Below, piece by piece: positions 1 through 53,995 of a stretch of 64,000 nucleotides of DNA. The stretch spans positions 25,001 through 89,000 of the forward strand of contig JAOPHQ010005706.1 of assembly GCA_030340625.1 (NCBI GenBank), in the 5' to 3' direction. The translations under genes and the position numbers were made by a program. Within the stretch, counting starts at the first letter, position 1. Each line of letters starts with the position of its first letter. Source of the DNA: Merluccius polli. Taxonomy: Eukaryota > Chordata > Actinopteri > Gadiformes > Merlucciidae. The notes beneath the pieces are model-generated. The model ran no database searches and had not been told where the DNA came from. It worked only from the letters and a program-made list of their open reading frames with translations.

Positions 1-1710
1 GAGAGAGAGAGAGAGAGACACTTACAATAGCGTTACAGTGCACACGCTTTTGGTTTTGTGTGTGTGTGTGTGTGTGTGTTCTCTCTGGAGACACGCAGAG
101 TCCAATATGTCGTATTAGTGAAGACTCTTATGAAAGGGACTAATAGTGTACTGTACTGTACTGACTATGTAAGGACCTGTGTTGCCGGCTGTGGTTGTTA
201 GTTTGTGTACCGAGGCTGCTTCTGCTTTTGTGGTGTTTTTCTTGGTGTCATCTTCTACTTCCCTGTGTCTTTTAATGCACTGATCAGCTGTAGCGCCCCT
301 TATCTCGTTGTATTCTGTACAACGTAAAGGTTAGCATTATACATTACATTTGGCCCCCCCCACGTCATATTGGCATAATAATAATGAGATTTGCTATAAC
401 TGGGAGATACACAGTTTGATACTCTCCATTATGCTTGATTACAATGATCCCAATCTCCTCTCATTATCCGTTACAATCTTAAGCGTGTTTTCGCTATTCA
501 GTCATTGAGCATACGCCCCCCCCCCCCCCAGTGAATTCAGATGCATGTCATTAAAATGGGATTAGGCATTTCGCTCAAGGGCGCCTAGCTGTTGACATTG
601 GGGAATGAACCCGGTATGCCCTTTGTCTTCAAGATGGGCTTAACAGAGCAGCCTCTGCACAACGGCTGCCGCTGCTACGTCACTGTGGGCACTGCTGTGT
701 GTGACTCAAGTCAGAAGTTCCCGTTTTTCACACGACCAGGCTACTCTTACGAAGCATGCAGGTCATGCGCGAGAGGGTTTGTGTGTGTGTGTGTGTGTGT
801 TTGTGCATGTGCAAATGCTGGGTCATGCGCGTTAGGTATATGGTTTGCGTGTCCGACGTGTGTGTTTTATGTGTGTGTGTGTCTGTCACCCTACCAACTT
901 CCAATGGCCGTGAAAAAAGACGTTCGTTTTTTGCGATTGTTTTACAACATGTGCAGTGAGTCTGGTGGTGAACGACACGCTTTCCTCGTGTTGTTTCTCC
1001 ATTCACCTCGATAGCATGTTAATATCACTCGCTTTCGTTTTCCAAACGGTGTAAGTGCATTGATACTCCCAATTAGCTGCTGCCTACTCTCTCTCTCTCT
1101 CTCTCTCTCCCTCCCTTGCGTGTCTTCATCACCTCCTCTTCCTCTCTCCAACATTTATAGAAAGAGAGTGGGCTTCTCGAGTGGGAGCCCTGATACTACA
1201 GACTGTACAGAGGAGACCAACAAAATACACAAAACGACGAGTAGAAACGTAGAGAGAGAGAGCGAGAGAGAGGGAGAGCTAGAGGAGGACATGTGCATGT
1301 GTAAGAAAAGGAGAGAGAGGAGGAGAAAAGTAGAGGCCTCTGGGCTTTTGGATCTTCGTCGAGGTGTCACAGATTAGCAAATACCGCCCACAGAAATCCT
1401 CTCTCGTTCTCTCTCTCGTTCTCTCTCTCGTTCTCTCTCTCTCTCTCGCTCTCTTACACCCACCTCGAGTTATTCCTCCTTCTCTGTCCAACGTTTCATT
1501 TTCAGCTCAAGTATAATTCTCATTCTCGTGCGATCACACGCATCTATTTCCACCGCCTCTTCGTCGTCCTCTCTCATTAACTCCCTCTCCCTCTCACTTT
1601 CTCCCCTTTATCTCTCTTTCGGTGCTATCCGACTTGTGTCATTTTCCACTGCCTGCTCTTCTTCATCACCCCCCCCCCCCCCCCCCCCCCCGGCTTGCTC
1701 TCTCGCTCTC

Positions 1711-1745
<35 letters not shown>

Positions 1746-2044
1746 CTATTCAAATACTATTTGCATTGTCTTTTTTTAATTCAGTGTTTAGTGGAACTGA
1801 ATTTGCTCTCTCGCTCACCAGCCACCAACCAGACTCGGATAGGAAAAGTAATGTGGGCCAGAACTGTTAGGAAAAGGGCATGCGTTTACACACATACTCG
1901 CGCGCACACACACACACACACACATGCACAGACCTTCACCTTGTCTAATGAAGGACATTACCAGTAGCCATCTGTTTCGGTAGATAGATGGATGGATAGC
2001 TAGACCAACAGACGGATAGATAGATGGTGGTGTGCATGTGTGCA

Positions 2045-2111
<67 letters not shown>

Positions 2112-2553
2112 GATATATATAGAGGGAGGAAGGTCAGAGGGAAAGAGTCAGACTTCCTGTCTCTTCCCCCTGAAGCAGGATACACTCTCTGCAACACACA
2201 CACACACACACACTTTTTTGTTGTGTCAAAGTTCAATTTTAATATCCGTCCATGCTTAATTATTGTAGACTCTTCTCCACTCCTCTCCTCTTGATGTCTT
2301 TGTGTGTCTTTATGTTTGCGTAAGTGTCTTTGTGTTTGTGTGTCTGTGTGTGTTGGGACAATGTTGCGTGTCCGTTGCTATATGTTTTTCATTATTGCTC
2401 TTATTTTTTATGAGCAGGTCTGTTAACAGATCCCCCCTATGCAAGTGTCACACTCTCACTCTGTTTGTTTTAGGTGTGTGTGTGTGTGTGTTTGTGTATC
2501 TGTGCATGTGCATATTTGTGTACATATGTGCGCATGTTTGTATATGTGTATGT

Positions 2554-2955
2554 AGGGCTGGGCTATTTGGCCAAAATCTTCTATCCGATATAGGTCATTT
2601 AATATCTCGTAATGATAAACGAAATAGCATGTTTGCTGGTAATTGAATAAATATATTAATATTAATAATAATCATTGTGGTTATATAAAATATATAAAAA
2701 ACCCACATGGTAAAGCCTATTTTTGTATACTCCTGTGTGAATTAAATACAATTTGTTTAATTTTACAATATATATTAATGTAATTAATATTACAAATTAA
2801 AAGTATTTTCTGTTTTTTTTATCACTTAACAGTAATGCAGCATTTAAAACCAGGAAAAGACAACACGATATCTAAAATCTAAGACAATATCTATATCGAT
2901 ATCTATATATCTCATATAATGATATCGATTTAATATTGATATATTGCCCAGCCCT
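2554..2955. mobile_element. MITE-like element with GGGCTGGGC ends
   Basis: Starts AGGGCTGGGC and ends GCCCAGCCCT, so the ends are perfect 10-bp inverted repeats. Both sides carry TGTATGT, a possible target duplication, though the flank is low complexity. The interior is AT-rich with ATATCGATAT-type motifs and no coding capacity. A divergent relative lies at about 14617-15138. Confidence 0.5.
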
Positions 2956-3535
2956 TGTATGTGTGTGTCATGTGTATGTGTGTATTGGTGCCGGTTTGTG
3001 ACTAAACAGACTTGCTTGTGTGTATGTGTGTGTGTCTGCTTTTAGCAAGCGCTTGTGTGCTCGTGCACACTCACGTGTGTAGGTGTGTGTGTGTGTGTGT
3101 GTGCGTGCGGATGTGCATGTGTATGCGAAACAAGTGATCCAATAAGAGATGATAGTGTGCTGTTCCCGCTTGCTGACTGCAGCTGCTCTCTCCCACCCAC
3201 TCCCTGTCAGATAGAGAGAGAGTGAGAGAGAGAGGGAGATGGTGGGGGGAAACAGAGAGAGACAGAGATACGGAGTGAGAATGATATGGTGGGGGGGAAA
3301 AAGATGGAGAGGAGAGAGAGAGTCACTTAATAAAAAACCCTGCACAATTTAAAAACGACTCTATGGGGTGATGTGACAGATGTGGACAGGGTAAGTACAG
3401 GGACAATAGTGTGCTTGACATGGCTGGTGGCAGCCGATGCAGTAGTGTAATTTTATCCCTAGAAAGACCATGGTGTGAAGGGAGCTGGGACAAGGAGACC
3501 TGTTAAACATGTCAATTCTCCCTCCCTCCCTCCCT

Positions 3536-3536
<1 letters not shown>

Positions 3537-3601
<65 letters not shown>
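3537..3601. repeat. (CA)n microsatellite
   Basis: About 32 CA units in the upstream region. Confidence 0.5.
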
Positions 3602-3605
<4 letters not shown>

Positions 3606-3757
3606 ATAACACACACACACCGACACAGGCTGACAGGAACATGCTGTTATGTCCACAAATAACAGGATTCGTTTTGAGGTGCAATCCCTTATTGCATGAC
3701 CATTAAAGGTAAAAAAGAGAGAGGGAGCAAAATTAAGAGAGGGATTAGTGGCTAATA

Positions 3758-3878
<121 letters not shown>

Positions 3879-3996
3879 AGGGAGGAATGCTGTATTTTCA
3901 GATACAGAGGGAAGGAAGTCCAAGGGAGGTTACTATGACAACTCCACCCTCTCCATACCCTTTCACACACACACACACACAAACAGAATTAGTGTG

Positions 3997-4132
<136 letters not shown>

Positions 4133-4360
4133 CGAGATAGATAAACAGAGAATACATATACGTATAAATATGGATTGCTAACGCAACATAGTGAAAGACA
4201 ACTAAGATATATTATGTACAGCTCAATAGCAAACCAGATCAATGCTTGCGACCCCCTGTGTGTTCGCCTGTCTGTCTGGATGTCGGTCCTCCTGATATCT
4301 TCCTGTTATTGTCTGTATCCTGCTGTTATGCGGGTGTGTGTGTGTGTGTGTATGTTTATC

Positions 4361-4366
<6 letters not shown>

Positions 4367-4411
<45 letters not shown>
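4367..4411. repeat. (TA)n microsatellite
   Basis: About 22 TA units. Confidence 0.5.
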
Positions 4412-4413
<2 letters not shown>

Positions 4414-4822
4414 TGTTTACCCTTAAAGTCTCAACAATTGTACCGATTAAAGTGTTGGTTCATAATTACAATGGGGAAGCTGCCTATTCAGCCCACCCAG
4501 TAGGATTTCCACCCAGGACAGGGAATAGTCACGAGGCGCCCTTTATAGCCGTAAACATAAATCTCCCTGGCTCAAAATGCAAGACTATAATGTATAATAT
4601 TGTTTACAGGATGTATGTCCTCCCCAATGTTTCAGACATTACCCATTAGGGGCGGGAATCGACAGGGACCGATTTTTGAGTGCCGATACGATATGCATTG
4701 CGATTCTGTAATTATTGCGATCCTAATTTCTGTCTGTATTTGTGTGTGTGTGTGTTAAGTAGCGTCAGTTGAGACCCATTTCTTGGGGCATTGAAAAGAG
4801 TCCCAAGAGGCAGGCAGACATG

Positions 4823-4831
4823 CACACGCAC

Positions 4832-4886
<55 letters not shown>
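4823..4886. repeat. (CA)n microsatellite
   Basis: About 30 CA units with minor GC interruptions at its start. Confidence 0.5.
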
Positions 4887-4887
<1 letters not shown>

Positions 4888-6117
4888 GGCATATTGTGTC
4901 ACCAACGGCAATGAGTGCCTTCCTGAACACACTGACCCAAATTGCCATGTGGTAGAGAAAGAGTGTGAGAGAGAGAGACAGAGAGAGGAGGAGAGGGAGA
5001 GGGGGAGAGAGAGAGAGCTCACCATGAGGTTACTTACAGAACCAGAGAAGGACACATCTGTGACTCAATTGGCTCATAGCCAGTGATGACATCTAGTACT
5101 GTATACCAAATGTACTGTATGCAGGGTTTTTCCTGCATAGAGAATTTGGTGGCGGCCGCCACCGCCAAATTCCTTACCGCCACCAGCTCACGGCTGGTTT
5201 TCAATCGGTAATTTCACCAAGCGTTTCCCAGTCGGGATCTGTCATTTCATTCATATGTAACTGCAGTTGCACGCAACCACCAGTAGTGGCGGTGGCACTG
5301 TGTCGAAATTAGCACCGGTCGACATGTCAAACAAAGCATCTTTTACCGCCAGAATCCCGGCGTACTGACGTGTCTGCGAAAAAATAAAATAAAATCAGGT
5401 TCGCATTCGCGTGGTCTGACATCGTCCAGCGTGATGGCTGACTGACATCACGATGGAGAGCCACCATCGTGATGCCACGCCCCCCTCGTCCGACACACAC
5501 TAATCCTATAGTCTCTTCTATAGTTATTACCTAAAAACTTTGCAGGGATTGCTCTGTAAATAAATTGAAAATATAACTGATGGTCCATATAAAGTGCTGT
5601 AAGTTAACTAGGGCTGCCCCCTAATAGTCGGCTTAGTCGAATACGTTTTCATTAGTCGAGCAAAAAGGCATGAGCATCGCAAACCCAATACATCCATGGT
5701 TGCAACAAGCCCTGATTTAACTCAAAGCTGCAGAAATACTGACCAATACACCTGGGCAGGTAGACACCTAGGTAGGTAGACACCGCTAGACACACGGGAC
5801 ACCGGTGATCGCGGCTTACACATACAGTATGTATACCAAAACCTGGGATGGAGGGAGGGAGGGAGGGAGGGAGGGAGAGAGAGAGAGAGAGAGAGGGACA
5901 GACAGACAGAGAATAATGAGATAATGACAGACTGTGAGAGAGGTAGAGAGATACCCTGGCCCTGTGAGAGAGAGTGAGTGAGAGAGAGGGAGAGAATTAG
6001 GCTACGCTGAGTGACATAGTGACTGTTCCTCAGTCCTCCAGTAATTTGAGTGCCCTCCACATGGCTAGTGTGTGTGTGTGTGCATGTATGTGTGTGTATG
6101 TTTGGCAGTGTGGTTAT

Positions 6118-6160
<43 letters not shown>

Positions 6161-6246
6161 TAGGGTACACCATTGTGATTAAGCAGACATCTTTCAATGA
6201 CAGTGTTACGTTGCAAGTGTGTGTGTGTGAGTGTGAGTGTGTGTGT

Positions 6247-6294
<48 letters not shown>

Positions 6295-6471
6295 GAGACA
6301 GAGAGAGAGACAGAGAGAGAGGGAGAGAGGAGGCTTTTAAGGTTCACCTTGCAAGGTAAAGAGAGAGAGGGTTGTGGGTCAGGTGGCATAGTTCAGCAGA
6401 CACTGCTCTTTCTCTTTCTCTCCCCCTATCTCTCCCCCATCTCTCTGTCTGCTTATCTCTCTCTCTCCCCC

Positions 6472-6597
<126 letters not shown>

Positions 6598-6791
6598 GCA
6601 CACACACACACACATGGGCGAGCTCAAATGTCGGGTGTCAGGTTTCTATAGCCTGTCACAACGATTGGTATAATTTCCTTACCGGCGGACGCCTGTGTCT
6701 CGATCGTGGCTTCATTCCTCCATTTTTATGCGCGGGGGTCCGGTCCAGACGGCACCGGAACCGCAATTAAAGCGCTTTAAACAGTATTAAA

Positions 6792-43021
<36,230 letters not shown>

Positions 43022-46000
43022 CCCCCCCCCCCCCAACACCAACACACATACAGACGTGCGTGTCATGCACTCCAATGTCTGTGTCTTTCTATTCCCTACA
43101 CATCCTTTCAGATGAACGGTAGGGAGGGAAGCGAAGGACGATGGGGTCAAAAAAATGAAAAGATGGATTCTCGGTTCGTTGGGGGAACAAACGGAAAAAA
43201 TCTGGGCATGAAAAATGGACAGAAAGGATGACACTGAAAAGGACGAGGAGCAAACCAGTGTTTTTAAGCCACAGGACGGCGGTAAATAATTTAACGGTCG
43301 ACTATTTATTTTGTATTTATTACGATTACTGTTGTTATTATTTTCCATATTTGTTTTAGTTTGTGTCACAGGGGGGAGGGGGGGGTTGCACTCTGATCAG
43401 CGCTGGGTCGCGGGGGTGTCCCCTGAGTGTACTCCTGAGAACTTCACACCACCACACTAATCCGACTCCACACACAAACGCAACGACACGCACACCCTGG
43501 GGGAGTGTCCTAGAGCCACACATTCACATTCACATCCCAGCCCCCGGATGAAAGTGAGCGTAAACATTTTGTCGAATTCAAAACGAGTAACCGCGACACC
43601 CAAGGGAATTTGATGTGTTGATTCATTAGTCATGTGTGCCAAAGACGTCGCGATGTCACATCCAGTCTGATTGCAAACAACTGCCACCGTCATATTTATC
43701 CTATTTATTGAAATGTTCAAATCCGAACAAGAAAGGCCCACCTGGAGAGAGGAGACGTCTTTACACGAGAGAGAGAGACCCCGTGTGGTTTACGTGTCTG
43801 TCCTCAACCTTTATTTTGACATTTTTCGTAAAAATTACAATGCTTTTACAATGCATGCCTATCTAACAAAAGTGTATTTATTGAGTTGGCTCTATATCGT
43901 TTACTTGTGTTGGTTGATATTTGCCCCCCCCCCCCCCACACACACACACACACACATATCAGGGGCTTCAAAAGCAAACCAAGTCCACCCACACCACTGC
44001 AGCGGGACGAGGGTCTTGCAGTTGACACAGAAAGGTCTTCTAGATGACACACACACACACATTCCTAGAAACCGAGAGTCCCCCACCAAACCCGCGTGTA
44101 ACAAGACCCAAGTATGTGTTGTGATGTGTGCGCGTGTGTGTTTGCGTGCGTGCGTGTGTGTGTGTGTGCATGTGTGCATAGCATCTATCAAAGAGGTGAG
44201 AGTGAGAAGAAAATCTGAGCCATATTCAATGCAATATGAATATGAATGGCATGTTATTTTATTTTTTACATTTCCCTATTTAAAGTTTACATTACATTAA
44301 TGTTTTAAACATAGTTGTCCACGTAGCACCAACGAGTATTGAATGTGCAATTTTACTACAGTGCTGGTGGAGTTTATGATTGTCTAGCTCTGTTTTACTT
44401 TTATTCTTTTCGGTTTGTGTGCATGTATATTTTGAACGGTTAAAACCTTTTTTTGATATCGTAACCTATTGTAAACGGAATTGAATTGATGTGACGCAAA
44501 TACCGATCTCCAATGGGCCGGGCGGTTAGGGCGGTTTAAAATGAGCGACACGAGGATAGCTGTTCTAGTCGTCCCGCTCTCTCTCTCTCCCTGCTGTATG
44601 TCGCCTGCACTAAATGACCACATTTGCTCCAGCCCCATAACAAGTTTTATTTATTTACGAATGTATTCTTTTCTTTTTTTTGCTTTGCACCCACCCAACA
44701 CGTTTTCAGCGACCAAATGCGTCACCAAAGTTTCCCCCTCAGAATTGTGAGTAACGTTTCAAAGGGCCATAGTCATAACAAGCCGTTTCAAAGAAGTCAT
44801 ATGACAACCCTTGAGTGGCATCACAAGTGGGAGTATCCACTTGCTGGTAGTAACATTCAAATTTTGAAACGGCTTGGCTAATCACACTCAGGGGCCCTGA
44901 ATCATATGGGTGTCTGTTCGTAAGAAAGGTTGATTTTTCGTGAACCAAATAACATTTCCAAAATGTTAACAAACTGATTTCCCCCCTTCCTCTTATTATT
45001 ATTATTTTTTAAAACTTTTTCCTCTCTATCCCTCTCACCTGACCTATAATTAACCTCCCTTTGTCCCCTATTATCGATCAACATAATCCCCCCAAAACAT
45101 ACATGAACCTCCACCAAGGTTATTTACCGTAATGAGCCCTGTTATCTAACCTTAAAACCCATCGAAATCATCCTCAAAACACCACCTCAAGTGCAGTTTT
45201 GTTTTTATCCACCCCATTGATTGTACAGCAGGAGGGGGTTAGCTGCAATACGCCACCGGGGAATAATAAACCACAATGTTGGGGTAAGAGCACGTATACA
45301 GTTGCCACAGCTGTGTTCATTATTGAGAACATTAGCACATTGCGAAAATGTAGAGAAAACGCAGGTTGAGTGGTTACTGGGGCACACGATTCACTCTATC
45401 TACCATTTTCTCTACTTTTTTCAATTTGCTAGAGTAGGAATATACAAATTTGTATGACACTGTGTCACTTGTCAGCATCGCTGTATGCATGGCATTTTCT
45501 AACCTCTGTAGGACTATGTTTGAATATTGACTTAAAATGGCATTACTATGGTTGTTTTACAGTACAATTCAATTGATCAATTTTAATATAATGATATCAT
45601 TTTAATGGTTTAAAATGTGTAATACTTGAGATTTTGCTTAGGTTGGAAAAAATATTGAGTGTGCTGTGTTTTTTTTTCTATTTGTTTTGTATTTTCATTT
45701 TATCTGCGGACGTTTTTGACTACTTGAACATTATTTGTTTAAACCTATTTTTGATCTTAGGATCTCTTAAGGACAAAGAAAAAGTTGTGACACTGGTGAG
45801 GAATGAGTGTAGACGGATGACTCAAAACAAGACGGCACAGACCATCAACCAAAATAAACAAAACAATCTTGGCAGGCATCAAGCAGTTGAATGACTTGCG
45901 TGGAGCGCAGTTCATTGTAATGAGAGTGTGAAACTTCACGACTGGTCGACCAAAGCAAACAGGCTGTGCTTGAAATCGTCACTTCGTCATCCCGCTATGC

Positions 46001-46515
46001 GAGTGATGAAAGTGTTTCCATGTCGATTCATAAATGTAAAAAAATAAAATAAAATACATTGCAGAGAAACCACAGAGAAACATCGGTCTGTAATATGATC
46101 CCAGATGACATTATATAGGCCTATTCAAGTCTACTGCCAAACCAAGTGTAGATGTGTAACAATAGTTTCTAAGCAAACCATATTTCCCTGTAGACTACTT
46201 AAAATCGAGGATGATTCATTTATTTTTCTCTCTCTCTCTCTCCATTCACATATTTACACGGTTTAGTTTTTCTACAGGGACTACTGAGTGCCATAAACAG
46301 TGTTGGATTTGGATGTTATACAATCTCACCACTATGTTCAGAGAGTGGGTTATATTTTATAAGAAAAGTGAATTAAAAAAAAACAGGAAGTCGATGGCAC
46401 TGGGGAAAAAAAAAAAAGGCTATCACGATTAGTTTAGCACGAGAGATTGTACAATTATTACATTGTCTAAATAACCATATCATTTCAGAATAAATAAAGT
46501 TTGAAACGTTAATCA
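43022..46515 (+). other. dgki: Probable dgki 3' UTR
   Basis: About 3.5 kb after the stop codon with no credible coding exon. It begins with a poly-C run and CA-rich sequence, has another C-run with CA repeats near 43923-43955, then becomes AT-rich. The end is inferred from the poly(A) signal at 46489-46498. The true cleavage site and any shorter isoform are unknown. Confidence 0.5.
46489..46498 (+). terminator. Candidate polyadenylation signal for dgki
   Basis: Two overlapping AATAAA hexamers (AATAAATAAA), followed within about 40 nt by a GT-rich stretch (TTTGTGTATGTGGTCG) and a T-rich run, the usual downstream element. It fits the end of dgki; no experimental support. Confidence 0.5.
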
Positions 46516-48230
46516 GAAATTCCCTTTGTGTATGTGGTCGTCATTCTTTTTTTTGTTTTTGTTTTTTATTGAGCTGACCTTTCAGCTGATGATATTTTTA
46601 AATGTTTTTGTTGATGCTGCACATTGTGTTAATGTGTCACATGCCATGATGAGCCATGCAGAGAGGTCATGAGGTGACAGCAGGGACTGACTCAAAGATG
46701 CACTCCAGGGCTGAACCATGAATCAGAGGTTGTCCAGATCACAATATGCAATATCCAAATCTTGATAAGGGTTAAAAAAAGTTTTAGGCCGTTTTAGGCC
46801 GTTTTTGGGGGGGCTTCAGCCTCCCCAAATTCAATCTCAGCCCCCCCAAACGAAGGACATTTTTACCTTTCCAATGATACCAATATTATTTTTGTTCTCC
46901 AAATAGAACCGAGATATGTCCTAATTAATACAGAAGTAGAAGTAGGCCTAATTGGCCTACTTGGGCCTGTTGCAGCATGATTCTCTCACATACGTGATTT
47001 CTCTTTCCCTCACAGCCCCTCTGAGCCCCCCAAAGGTCTGATCCTAGAACCGCCCCTGGTGTGTCTTTAAGGTGCAACACCCCCCCCAGTCTCTGCTGTC
47101 AAACTTGTGTGTCCTTGATATTTGATCACATTGTCTTAAGAAGGTGGCGGTACAGCGAAGAGACGCAAGTCCTGGCGTGAATTGTAATCTAAAGTGTAAC
47201 TTCCAGAGGCTAGAGTCGTGGGTTGTCAGCTCGGTCTGGGTTCAAGGCCCGGTGAGGGAGATCTCTGTGGCGCCGTCTTATTTCTACGTGACGTGAATTG
47301 TGAAGTACACGTGCAAATTCTGTCCATCTCACACCGGGTGTCTTGTTGGCGCAAAGCTCCGGGGAGCGGGGGTTCAAGTCCTGGCAAGGGAGATCTCCCT
47401 GGGATTGTCCAATTTGTAATGTCAAATACAAGTGACTTTGTGGTGCAGGGGAGAGAATTGTGTGTCATCCGCACAGGAGACCCGCGTCCATGTGATGTGG
47501 TGTAATCTTATTTCTACATGAATTCAGTGGCGTAACTATCGACGGTGCAACCGGTGCATTGCACCGGGGCCCAGACGCCGGGGGGGGGGGGGGGCCCATG
47601 AAGGAAGAAAAAAACAAAAAAACAATCCGTCCCCCCCCCCCCCCCCCCCAGGGTTCGAGTCCCGGGGACACCTACGAGGTTTCCTCTTGTGTATTGTGAT
47701 CAAGTGCGAGGTTCAAGTCCTGCTGATTTCCATGAAAAGTGAAGTTGTGAAGTTATTTGACATTTCTAAGTCTAGTATAATTTCCAACCAAATCTTAGCC
47801 AGCTTCTTGGTGGTGCAGCAGTAAGGGCTGTTGGTGAACGCTCTGTAGACTCGGGTTTGAGTCCCTGCAAGTATGGCCACCAAGAAGGAAGTACCCAAGC
47901 CCTTTTTACATGCACTTCTGTATATTAATACAGACGTAGGCCTACTTGGGCCTGTTGCCAGCATGATTCTCTCACATACGTGATTTCTCTTTCCCTCACA
48001 GCCCCCCTGAGCCCCCGCAAAGGTCTGATCCTAGAACCGCCCCTGCTTGCAGCTCTTCATTCACGTGGTGTTTTGCTTCAAGAAGCAAAAAAAACCCACA
48101 CGTGTGTGGTTTTTTTTTTGGTTTTATTTTGTTTTGGGGTACAAGACGGCAACTGCATTTCACATGGCGTGCGAAAGCGGCGTTTCAGCGAAAACGAAAG
48201 CCCACGCCGCAAAAGTACTAACGGGTACTA
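46516..48230. other. Intergenic, repeat-rich
   Basis: Between the dgki poly(A) signal and the bcl2l14 promoter. Holds a 130-bp direct repeat (46925-47057 and 47924-48045), a hAT-like CAGTGGCGTAACTATCG stretch near 47526, and poly-G/poly-C runs. No coding exon seen. Confidence 0.5.
46925..48045. repeat. Direct repeat pair, about 130 bp each
   Basis: Copies at 46925-47057 and 47924-48045 share ATTAATACAGA, CTACTTGGGCCTGTTGC and a shared end CTGATCCTAGAACCGCCCCT. They face the same way. Either two copies of one dispersed repeat or the ends of one 1.1-kb unit. Confidence 0.5.
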
Positions 48231-48259
48231 AACCCCGCCGCAGCGGCGCTTCCGAGGTG

Positions 48260-48284
48260 TGACGTAGAAGCCCGGGGGCGGGGC
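48260..48284 (+). promoter_or_regulatory. Candidate bcl2l14 promoter: CRE-like and GC box
   Basis: TGACGTA (48260-48266) resembles a CRE half or ATF site, and GGGGCGGGGC (48275-48284) is a GC box. Both sit in a GC-rich island about 150 nt before a likely 5' UTR splice donor. No TATA box seen. Confidence 0.5.
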
Positions 48285-48299
48285 TTAGGAGTGAAAGCT

Positions 48300-48427
48300 T
48301 CCAGACTCCGCGTCTCCGCAGTCATTCCGCTGGTGGACTCTGGACCTCAAGGAAGACAGGGAAGAGGACTTTATTTAATGGTTTTTCTTTTTTTTTTTCC
48401 CTATCCCGATACCTGACGGACTTCACT
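48300..48427 (+). other. bcl2l14: Probable non-coding first exon of bcl2l14
   Basis: GC-rich sequence ending CTTCACT before a strong donor GTAAGT at 48428. The first downstream acceptor with a good pyrimidine tract (TTTTTTTTGCCCCAG) is at 49253, five bases before the ATG. The start is a guess. Confidence 0.5.
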
Positions 48428-48735
48428 GTAAGTTAACCATCCGGACTTAAAAGACACACACAAAAAAACCCGTAAGTTTGTGAGTGAGACGTGCTGTGGG
48501 GACGCGTTTACTTACAAGCCAAAGTACAGATTCCCAATTCAACAAGTTAATTTTCCGGGGTTTTTTTTTTTTTTTTTTTTTTATGGCGATCGTTGACACG
48601 TCGTGGGTGATTTTGATTAATGTCCACAAAAAGTTTTTCGCACACACTTGGGTCGACGGTGGCCCTGTGGGGCCAAACTGCGCTTCAACTGCTACGTGAG
48701 GCGATTAGACAGACTTCGTGTGTGTGTGTGTGTTA

Positions 48736-48853
48736 TACAATTTTGCACAAAAGAGGCAACCGCCTGTGTTTAGATTAGCCATTTCTGTCTAAGAACAAAA
48801 ACTTAAGCTTTGTTTATTGTTGCCTGTTTATATTGTAGAGGGAAGTATCTCTC

Positions 48854-48854
<1 letters not shown>
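48736..48854. repeat. Copy 1 of a 110-120-bp repeat flanking bcl2l14
   Basis: Shares TACAATTTTGCACAAAA, GGCAACCGCCTGTGTTTAG and CATTTCTGTCTAAGAACAAA with 53375-53481. Both copies face the same way and each lies beside a GT tract. This one is in the bcl2l14 5' UTR intron. Confidence 0.5.
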
Positions 48855-48905
<51 letters not shown>

Positions 48906-49092
48906 AACTTTTACAGGGTGTGGTTTGAAATGACACCTTCTTCTGGAGAACTGGAAAATTAAAATCCACAATCTGTTTAGCACTTGGGCAATAGGGATCA
49001 TACAGACCTGACCTTGCTTAAAATACACATTTACTGCTACACTGGGCGACTGTATGAATATGCAAACATGACTTCCTCCTGGTGGTGGTGGT

Positions 49093-49214
<122 letters not shown>

Positions 49215-49258
49215 CCTTCGAAGAACTGCATCTGTCTGTTTTTTTTGCCCCAGGAAAC

Positions 49259-52966
<3,708 letters not shown>

Positions 52967-53228
52967 AAGAAGGGATCACTCACTCCCTGGGTTTGGGTTA
53001 GCCTTAACCCTAATCCCAACCCCAAAATGGCCATTATCGGGCACGATATCGGACCTTCCACACTTCTCGTGCCCCAAAATGGCCACCGTGGGGGTTAGGG
53101 GTAGCCCTGTTAGGGTTAGCCCTAACCCCAAAATGGGCGCTTGGGCTCAAATAGTTTGATACTGACCACACTTGAATACAGTTAAATGTGGTAACATTGA
53201 GAACGGAAGGTGTGGACTTGAAAGAGCG

Positions 53229-53353
<125 letters not shown>

Positions 53354-53374
53354 TGAGAGAGAGAGAGAGAGATG

Positions 53375-53481
53375 TACAATTTTGCACAAAAAAGGCAACC
53401 GCCTGTGTTTAGTTTAGCCATTTCTGTCTAAGAACAAAAAATTAAGCTTTTTGTTGTTTATTGTTGCGGGAAGTTTCTCTC
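53375..53481. repeat. Copy 2 of the 110-120-bp repeat flanking bcl2l14
   Basis: Direct-orientation match to 48736-48854 with a few substitutions and small gaps. Also sits right after a GT/GA tract. Confidence 0.5.
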
Positions 53482-53995
53482 ATGGGAGAAAGTGTTAAAT
53501 TCAAGTATAATATGGGCCTAAGTTGTGTAGCGATAAACAGTTTACCTTTAATCATTTGGATGTTTGAAGTTCCATGTGCATTTAATGTAGGAACATCCTG
53601 TTAAAACTGTGCCAACAAATATATATTACATACGAGTAATCATTTTGCAAGTGAGTGCAGTGGAATGCATGAAAAGCAGATCTATTCTGAATGTTTCCCT
53701 ACTAGAGGTCACTTTAAAGCAATGGGTTGTGGCAGGAAGGTTTCCCATAGCTATACTCTTGTATAAACAGTTTTATATGGAAATAAGTGATTACATCTCC
53801 AGGTTATTTTTCTTGTGGCTTATTTATTTACTCCTGGGTCACAAAGCTGTCTCCGGGGAAACACTGAAATTGCTTTATTTTTTTAAAAGGGGCATAAACT
53901 ATTTTTTGATATAATAGTGAAATCCCTGCTGAAATGGGTTCGGTCAGAATGCAGCACCAGCGCCCAAATCTCCACCAGTATGACTGGTAATTGTA

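Noticed and set aside
44384..44638. 84-codon minus-strand frame in the dgki 3' UTR
   Set aside because: No recognised motif, lies in a likely 3' UTR, and has no splice or start support.
52980..53140. Repeated CCCTAACCC/GGGTTAGGG-like sequence, possible interstitial telomere repeat
   Set aside because: Only a few imperfect TTAGGG-like units mixed with CCCAAAATGGCC; too short and irregular to call telomeric.
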